Source: Bigelowiella natans CCMP2755
Taxonomy: Eukaryota > Cercozoa > Chlorarachniophyceae
Length of the DNA stretch: 35,000 bases
Assembly: GCA_000320545.1 (NCBI GenBank)
Contig: ADNK01002550.1
Location: 1-35,000, forward strand
Direction: 5' to 3'
The position numbers and the translations under genes were made by a program. The notes below the pieces were generated by a model that ran no database searches, was not told the DNA's origin, and worked only from the letters and a program-made list of their open reading frames with translations. Of the stretch, positions 24,180-35,000 are shown piece by piece; positions within the stretch are counted from its first letter, which is position 1, and each line of letters begins with the position of its first letter.

Positions 24180-25130
24180 TGTAGCGGCTACGTACGACAC
24201 GCATTTGCTTGCCATCTGTGCATCACTCACAGACTTTGTCATCACATTAGGCAACGGGAAACATTGAATGTTTTAATTTTCGTCCCACCAACATGCACGT
24301 TTGCTCATTGTGACATCATCTAGCGAGATGTTTAGACGTATGCATGAGTTAAACGATGATCTAGTGATGGACATGCATGTGTAATGTGTGCATACGTACA
24401 TGTGATACATGCACGTGTACATACACACATATCTAGATATGTGCACATGCATATGCACACATGTGTGCACATGTACACATATCAATGTGCAGAACTGCTG
24501 CGCGCAGTGCGCGGCAACATCGGTCGCATGAGGACGCTTTCAATTGCATGAAGCACGTGGTGGCAGAAACCAACAGATGCAACATTAGCGCTATGCCCGC
24601 TGCATTGCACAGCTACATCAGGATGACCATTGAAAAAATTTAATTCTTCATTACATCCGTCTCATCAATGTGCATGTGCTGTGTCTCTCATCACGCAATC
24701 GAAAAACTGTCTCAATTGTGCTAGCTAGCTAGTGTGCGAGCAGCGCGGCGCGCTAGCGCGGGACTAGTGAAGACATTGCACATGCCGGATGCGAGATGTG
24801 ACGTGTGCACAGACATAGCGCATGCCACAGCATGCTAGCAGGCATGCAGCATGTCTAGATCCAAAATGAAAACGACGCGCTGCAGCGGATGACAAGGAAT
24901 GACAATGATCATCCAATGCGCTGTGTCAATCTAGCACTCGTTTGTGTGGACGGGAACAAACTTTCCAACGCATTGCTGACTTGACTAGTTGAATTCTCAC
25001 ACGTGCTTTCAATGCTCTAGTGTTGCTGTGCGACGAGCATGTCTAGATGTGTGTGCGTGACGTGCATGCACAGCAGGCGTGCAAAAGTCCACGTGTGTGC
25101 CAGAGTGCTGGCTAGCTTTGTCTGAGCTCT
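24180..25130. repeat. CTAG/CATG/TGCA-rich palindromic tract 2
   Basis: Fills the spacer between the lipase and ankyrin genes. It includes a perfect 18-base palindrome at 24426-24443 (CACATATCTAGATATGTG) and a perfect 16-base palindrome at 24454-24469 (TGCACACATGTGTGCA), and GCTAGCTAGCTAG near 24720. No coding frame with a recognisable motif. Confidence 0.62.
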
Positions 25131-25206
25131 GGCTAGTTAGCTATTTCAAGCAATTGTTGTTGTTGTCATGTGGTAATTCTTCCGATAGATCCTCCTCGGA
25201 TGCGAC

Positions 25207-25280
25207 AATAACTCGACAACAACTCAACAACAACTCGACAACAACTCAACAACAACTCGACCACAACTCGACAACAACGC
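25207..25280 (+). repeat. CAACAACTCGA-type tandem repeat just before the ankyrin start codon
   Basis: About 5-6 degenerate copies of an 11-base unit, ACAACAACTC(G/A), ending directly before the ATG at 25283. It contains no G-T donor and is open in the ankyrin frame from 25079, so it is either a repetitive 5' leader or a Asn/Thr/Gln-rich N-terminal extension. Confidence 0.75.
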
Positions 25281-25282
25281 CA

Positions 25283-27252
25283 ATGTCTGACATCGTCACT
25301 GCAGCGAGCGAGAATGATCTTCCTCGCCTCAAGCTCTTGCTCGAGCAGAAGGCAGACGTTGAGCAGAAGGATGAAGAATGTGGTAAACTTGGGAGGGAAA
25401 CCATGATGGGAGCTGGGAAAGTCGAGGTGAAGGGAGAGCAGTGGGTGGTGGAGATGCGTTTAATTTGAGGCCAAGCAAGTTGAAATTGTCACGTACATTA
25501 GGTGCAACCCCATTGAGTTTGGCTTCAGGGAATGGTCATATGGAAGCTGTCAAGTTCCTAATTGATGCGAAGGCGAAGCTGGAGGCGAGGGATGATGAAC
25601 ACGGTATCAACAGATGTTGAAGAGCACGTGATGGGAGGGGTGCAAGAAAACAAAAAGAGAAGGCGCGGGGGAGGTGGCGGATGATGTGGAAATGGGTGAT
25701 GGTAGTGATGATTGGGATAACCTTTGGTGCGAAGGTCAAACCCCATTGATTCGGGCTTCAGAGGAAGGTCATGTGGACGTCATCAGGTGTCTGCTTGGCG
25801 CACGCGCGAACTTGGCGGCGAAGGATGATGGATACGGTAGCAACAACATTAGCTATGCAAACCACGGCCACGGAACTGCAATAAGAGAGGAGAGGGACTG
25901 CAAGAGGAGGGCGGGAAAGAGGGCGGTGACATTGGTGGCCAAGGGTGATGGGATGGAAATCGTTGTTTTTTGACTTTAATTCGTCTCCCAGGGCAGACCT
26001 CGTTGACTTGGTCGTCAAAGAATGGCCATGCAGAGGCTGTTAAGTACCTGATTGGTGCAAAGGCGAACCTGGAGGCGAAGGATAATTATGGTAGCATTGG
26101 TTGTTGAAAAGTATACGGGGGGGGGGGGGACTTGTGGGCGGACAGCGAAGCAACCGAAAGAGGGCAGGGAGGAAGAGGGCGATGATAGCAAGGATGTTGG
26201 CTGTGATCTGAAGATGTTCTCTGCTGCGCTGATCTTGTATAAACATGCTTTGTATACATCTTTGGTGAGTCCTACATGCATACGAATACATGCGTCTACA
26301 AGGTGACACGCCGCTGGGATTTGCCTCTAGGACGAGCGTAGAAGCCGTCAAGCACCTGGTTGGTGCGAAGGCTAACCTCGAGTCGAATAACCATAGAGGT
26401 AATTTCAGTTGTTGAGGGGCCGCCGCAAACGCGCACGGAGCTGCATTTGAAGAAGAGGAAGGTTCAGCTAGGGAAGCAAAAAGAAGGAAGATGATGAGGG
26501 CGGTTAGGATGAGGATGGAATGGCCTTGGGTGCACCGTGAAAACATGGACCCAACATTTGCGTTCTCACGTACACTGCCATTGATACTGATTTCACTTTG
26601 ATTCGCCTACTAGGTAACACTCCATTAGCGTTTGCTTCATACCATGGAAATGTGGATGCTGTCAAGTATCTGGTTGAAGCCAAGGCGAACCTGGAGGCGA
26701 AGGATATTGAATTTGGTGGTAACAGTAGTTCGGAATACATATATCATGTTGGGAGGAAAGTGAGAAAACAAGAAGAAGTGACCACTTTGACTCACCTACA
26801 GGTAACACTTCACTGGGTCTAGCTTCCATGTATGGTAAACTGGAAGTCGTCAAGTACCTGGTTGGTGCGAAGGCGAGCCTGGAGGTGAAGAACAATAATG
26901 GTAAGGCCAGTTATATTAGGAAGCGAGCACGGAAATACATTGGGTGGAGAACGAGGCCACCAGAAGGGGAAAGGGAGGAATAGGGTGGAGATGGGCAAAG
27001 GGGCGGCTTGGGAATTTTCACTTCATTTTGCTCAATTGCATACTTATACATACACAGACGCAGACACATAAACACGTGAGATACATAATCCGCATTGTCC
27101 ACTAAAGGGTGTCCGATTCCTTCCGCTGACTGATGCTCCGGCGGTGTTCGTTCTGCGATTGTTGTTTCCACTTTTGACGTCCTCCAGGTCGGACCCCGTT
27201 GGAAAGCGCCTCGGATTATGATCACGATGATGTTGTCAAGTTCCTTTCATGA
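25283..27252 (+). CDS. Ankyrin-repeat protein, eight exons, one repeat per exon
   Basis: Protein-interaction scaffold made of ankyrin repeats, no other domain; partner unknown. Exons: 25283-25382, 25502-25603, 25735-25836, 25992-26090, 26303-26398, 26614-26715, 26802-26900, 27188-27252 (TGA), total 765 bases, 254 residues. Every intron is phase 1 and splits a Gly codon (G/GT, once G/GG), so each internal exon is exactly one repeat of 32-34 residues. The consensus is GNTPLxxASxxGHVEAVKYL followed by hydrophobic-GAKANLEAKD. The first exon (MSDIVTAASENDLPRLKLLL) is an N-terminal capping repeat. The last exon encodes a shortened repeat ending VVKFLS. The start at 25283 is chosen because it begins the capping repeat; an upstream in-frame ATG at 25079 would add 68 residues including the tandem repeat. 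Exons and introns look duplicated as units (see findings). Intron 26091-26302 contains a run of about 12 G. Confidence 0.93.
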
Positions 27253-27419
27253 GGTACATTAAAGTGGGGAAAAAGATTGGAAACAATCAGCATGAAGAAG
27301 AGAAGGCTCAACTAAAGACAGAATGTGAGTTGCGTGTCGGCCATTGCCCGAGAGGAAGTACAAGGAGTAATTGGTCAAGAGAAAACGTAAGGAGAAAGCA
27401 GAGTTTGCGCTAAAATGTG
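27253..27419. other. Spacer resembling the ankyrin-gene introns
   Basis: Purine-rich DNA with AAGAAGAGAAGGCTCAACTAAAG, similar to the intron following the fifth ankyrin exon. It looks like the remains of another repeat-unit intron rather than a gene. Confidence 0.4.
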
Positions 27420-28565
27420 TGCGCGCGATGTTGAACATGCACGGATCTGACAATCATGTATTGCTGGAATACTGGTCGCTTGTGGGAACGCTAGAACGGA
27501 TGCACACACGTCTAGACGTAGCAGTTTGTTGCCTACATATTTCATGCGTGCGCGCGCATGGAGGCTTTGTGCAAGTCAGCTATGCGATCTGGCTAGCTAG
27601 CATGCATGACTTGCTAGCTTGTGTCAGTGGAAACACATGCACATGTGAGCATGTAGGCGGCACCACGAAACAACTCTCCTGTCTCGTCTTGCTAGCTTGG
27701 GTGCATGGACTTTCATGTATGCATGTGCCCGCATTCGTGATCACATGCGCACACAGTCAGCATGTGTCATGGACAACCACAACTAGTGAGGGCGCAAAGT
27801 GCACCAGCGTGCTGCAAAGATTGCATTTAGGTGTGTCAAAATGTGTGCACCACGCACATCCATCGCAACTGAGCCACACTCACATGCACACCAAAATCCA
27901 CACATGCTACCTCTGGCTAGCATGCTTGGCTGCATGCAAACTGGGAGTTTCCCTGCTCGTTGCTAGGTTGGTGCACAGTGGCTCTAGATCTCGCAAGGCA
28001 GGCCTTGCGAGATGCACAAGTGAGGTCACTTGTGCAAGCACATGCTGCACGGGAGCTAAAAAAACATGCTAGCATGTCCAGGTGTCGCAAGCTAGCAAGG
28101 TCCATGCCAGTACCAGAGCACGGGATGTGTCCGTGCGATGCATGCGCCACAGTGCACGCTAGCTAGCCAGCGCTGATGCCACGAGATTTGCATCAAACAT
28201 GACTGTTGAGCTAGACAACTAGACCTCTAGATCTAGAGACAGTGACATGCTAGCATGTGCATCATACCAGCATGCTGGCTAGATGATGTGCAACACTAGC
28301 ATTCATGGCTAGATCTAGAGATGGTGACACATTTCCTGTTGTGATCTGTCTAGCTAAAGCTAGCTAGCTGCTAGCTCTAGAGCTAGCTGTGATCGCTAGA
28401 TCGTCATGCTAGCATTAGTGAAAAATGGCATGATTCATTTGACGCCATGCTAGCTAGCTAGAGCTGGGTAGACGCACATCACCATGTTGCTAATGTCTAA
28501 AAAATAAACATGAACTGGACACAATGCTGTACGCAAGCGCATGCATGCATTACGATGCTAGCTTA
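27420..28565. repeat. CTAG/CATG/TGCA-rich palindromic tract 3
   Basis: The most extreme of the three tracts: dense GCTAGC, CATGC, TCTAGA, AGATCT and GCATGC words. Perfect palindromes include 28225-28238 (CTCTAGATCTAGAG), 28245-28258 (ACATGCTAGCATGT) and 28370-28387 (GCTAGCTCTAGAGCTAGC). A 233-codon open frame (27371-28072) crosses it but is Cys/His-rich from the word bias and matches nothing. The spacer between this tract and the kinase 3' end (28566-28958) is plain AT-rich DNA. Confidence 0.68.
27988..28036. repeat. Two adjacent perfect hairpins of near-identical geometry
   Basis: First: arms ATCTCGCAAGGC (27988-27999) and GCCTTGCGAGAT (28002-28013) around a 2-base spacer AG. Second: arms TGCACAAGTGA (28013-28023) and TCACTTGTGCA (28026-28036) around a 2-base spacer GG. 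They share base 28013. No mismatches in either. Confidence 0.9.
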
Positions 28566-28958
28566 GCCAGGCGGTCAATGCATTGTTGGCACCCTGGATA
28601 AATCGAAACTCAGCGAAAGGTTGCATGCAAGTCATTAGCATCGCATAAAAAAACGGATATTGACATTTTTTAACATCCAACGCATCAAAAACATTCAATG
28701 TAAACAGACAAATAGAGTCATCTACACGATAGCATGTCACACAAAACGCAGTCGCTGTTTGTTCCCAATAGAGAATGATCTAAAAATCCTTAAATTTTTC
28801 ATCATCGTCCTGAAATGTGATGTTCAATTAAGATAGGTTAATTGTGGAATGCCGATGTAAACTAGCAACATGAAAGTTTCTATGGGTGTTTTTTATTGTT
28901 GTGCTTTTTATGCCAACACGTTCAAATGTCGCAGTTTTAGCTCGATTAGATAATGAAG

Positions 28959-33888
<4,930 letters not shown>

Positions 33889-34062
33889 TGTGGCAAGTAG
33901 CTGTCAATACAAATGAAAAATCGCAGGATTTTCCTTCGGCGAACAAAACAATGGCCGCTCTTTGCTTCTCTCTTTCTCCCTCCCTCGTATTCGAAGGCTC
34001 TTTCCGTCCTGCACCGATATTCGAAGTCGCAAACGCCGCAGATTTATTTAAGAAATGACTCG

Positions 34063-34989
34063 TTAGTGATTGTCTTTGACTGTGAAATATAGGCCGTTTT
34101 TCCGCGAAGATATCAGCCTTCGTCGATGACTCATGGGTTTTGAGGACAATTCCTTGTCGTAAGCAAACAGAATTTCGTAGAAAATACACAAAAAACCATT
34201 AATTTTGTCAAAGACGACAGAACAATATGCTAGTCGTAAATCGATAACTGTATTAGAGACCATTTTTGGTAGAAAATATGTCGTATTAGTTACTACGACA
34301 AGCACCTTTCTGAATGGTAAATATGCGCATGTCATGAGTGCGATCTTGTCGTCTATTTTCCTCTGAATACCCACGTATTTCTCATATGCGACATCCACTC
34401 AAAGCTGTTTTATTATAAATATCGCTTTTGGATATTATCCCGACGCGAAATAGTCTAATTGCATCTGCCTTTCTGCCCTCCCCCCTCTCATCACCGCACC
34501 CTCCTCGCACACGTGCCCGTCCCCAGCGCCCCGAAATGCGGGCCAGCCCGTACATAGCTCGGTTCTTTCGTCGACCGTTCCATTATATAAAGGTTTAAGA
34601 CGCCAACCTTTTCCTTTCTAGTCTCTGTTTGTTGAAAATCTTCTTCTTGTTGCGACCGGCAATGGCGTTGTTTCAGGAAGTGTACACGGCAGTGGGTACA
34701 AAGGAGCTCGTCCTCATCAACATCTTCGTCTGGTATTGATAAATCTAGCGATCTGTGCAGTCTGCAATGTCTCTCTTTTTTTCTGAATAAGGCCAATAGG
34801 CGGGGGATGCAAATGGCCAGTTAGTTGCAGCAGCAAACCTACCCTCCCGAATGTGCACTTCCGTTTGCGCGAGTTTGCGTGCATGTTCGCGAGAACTGCG
34901 TAGATGCTTAGTATTTCCCTCGACGCATTTGATGAATCCACTATGGCGACGGTTTGCATCAGCGCGGTGTTCTTGCTTCCAAACGCCAT
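34063..34989 (-). CDS. Unknown small gene, possibly Cys/His-containing, partial model
   Basis: I do not recognise this protein. A good first exon (34989-34843, 49 codons) starts MAFGSKNTALMQTVAIVDSS and ends at an AGG/GTAGGT donor. A long open piece from about 34784 to 34608 contains SIPDEDVDEDELLCTHCR followed by HFLKQRHC, a CxxC...HC arrangement that could bind zinc, and ends at AAG/GTTGGC. Its acceptor phase does not fit the first exon by one base, so a small exon is missing or the other frame is used. Further exons about 34398-34306 (YEKYVGIQRKIDDKIALMTC) and 34152-34063 (HRRRLISSRKNGLYFTVKD, then stop) join to each other in phase 0. The gene would end 175 bases upstream of the PKA-like start on the same strand. 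Confidence 0.42.
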
Positions 34990-35000
34990 TAATCTGGACG

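Noticed and set aside
27371-28072. 233-codon open frame, one of the longest in the window
   Set aside because: Lies in palindromic tract 3, is Cys/His-rich from word bias, and overlaps the hairpins; no family resemblance.

Overview
This is nuclear DNA of a unicellular eukaryote, most likely an alga or other intron-rich protist. The genes are split by many short GT-AG introns. The left half is packed with (TA)n, (TG/CA)n and (GA/CT)n microsatellites. The families seen (algal-type glycosyltransferases, a two-component receiver domain, a PKA-like kinase, a monoglyceride lipase, an ankyrin protein) argue against animals and bacteria. I cannot name the species. Nearly all genes had to be rebuilt exon by exon by matching GT/AG sites, reading phase and family motifs; long unspliced frames are mostly uninformative here.

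Left part (about 1-9 kb), minus strand: a weak unknown gene (762-1433); a well supported glycosyltransferase (1529-4162) with SLTTTPKR, DYGPATKLIPTL and TVDDD motifs; a second glycosyltransferase resembling the glycosyltransferase domain of procollagen lysyl hydroxylases (4986-7655); and a two-component receiver-like fragment (8263-8724). From 8.7 to 11.7 kb I see no gene I can defend.

Middle (about 12.9-21.4 kb), plus strand: a large multi-exon gene whose exons encode two successive protein-kinase folds. Both have lost the catalytic-loop aspartate (HCKLRPES and LGAFSLSS in place of HRDLKPEN).

Right part: a two-exon monoglyceride-lipase-like gene (22893-24014, plus); an eight-exon ankyrin gene with one repeat per exon (25283-27252, plus); a PKA catalytic-subunit-like gene in about 25 very short exons (28959-33888, minus) in which the catalytic Asp (PKA D166) is Gly; and an unknown minus-strand gene (34063-34989). 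The three long spacers between 21.6 and 28.6 kb are filled with DNA extremely rich in CTAG, CATG, TGCA and GATC and in perfect palindromes, including two back-to-back hairpins of matching geometry.

The most notable point is that all three kinase folds in the window lack the catalytic aspartate, each by a different substitution, while their frames and splice phases are preserved. This suggests working pseudokinases rather than random decay, but it rests on manual splicing and needs transcript evidence.
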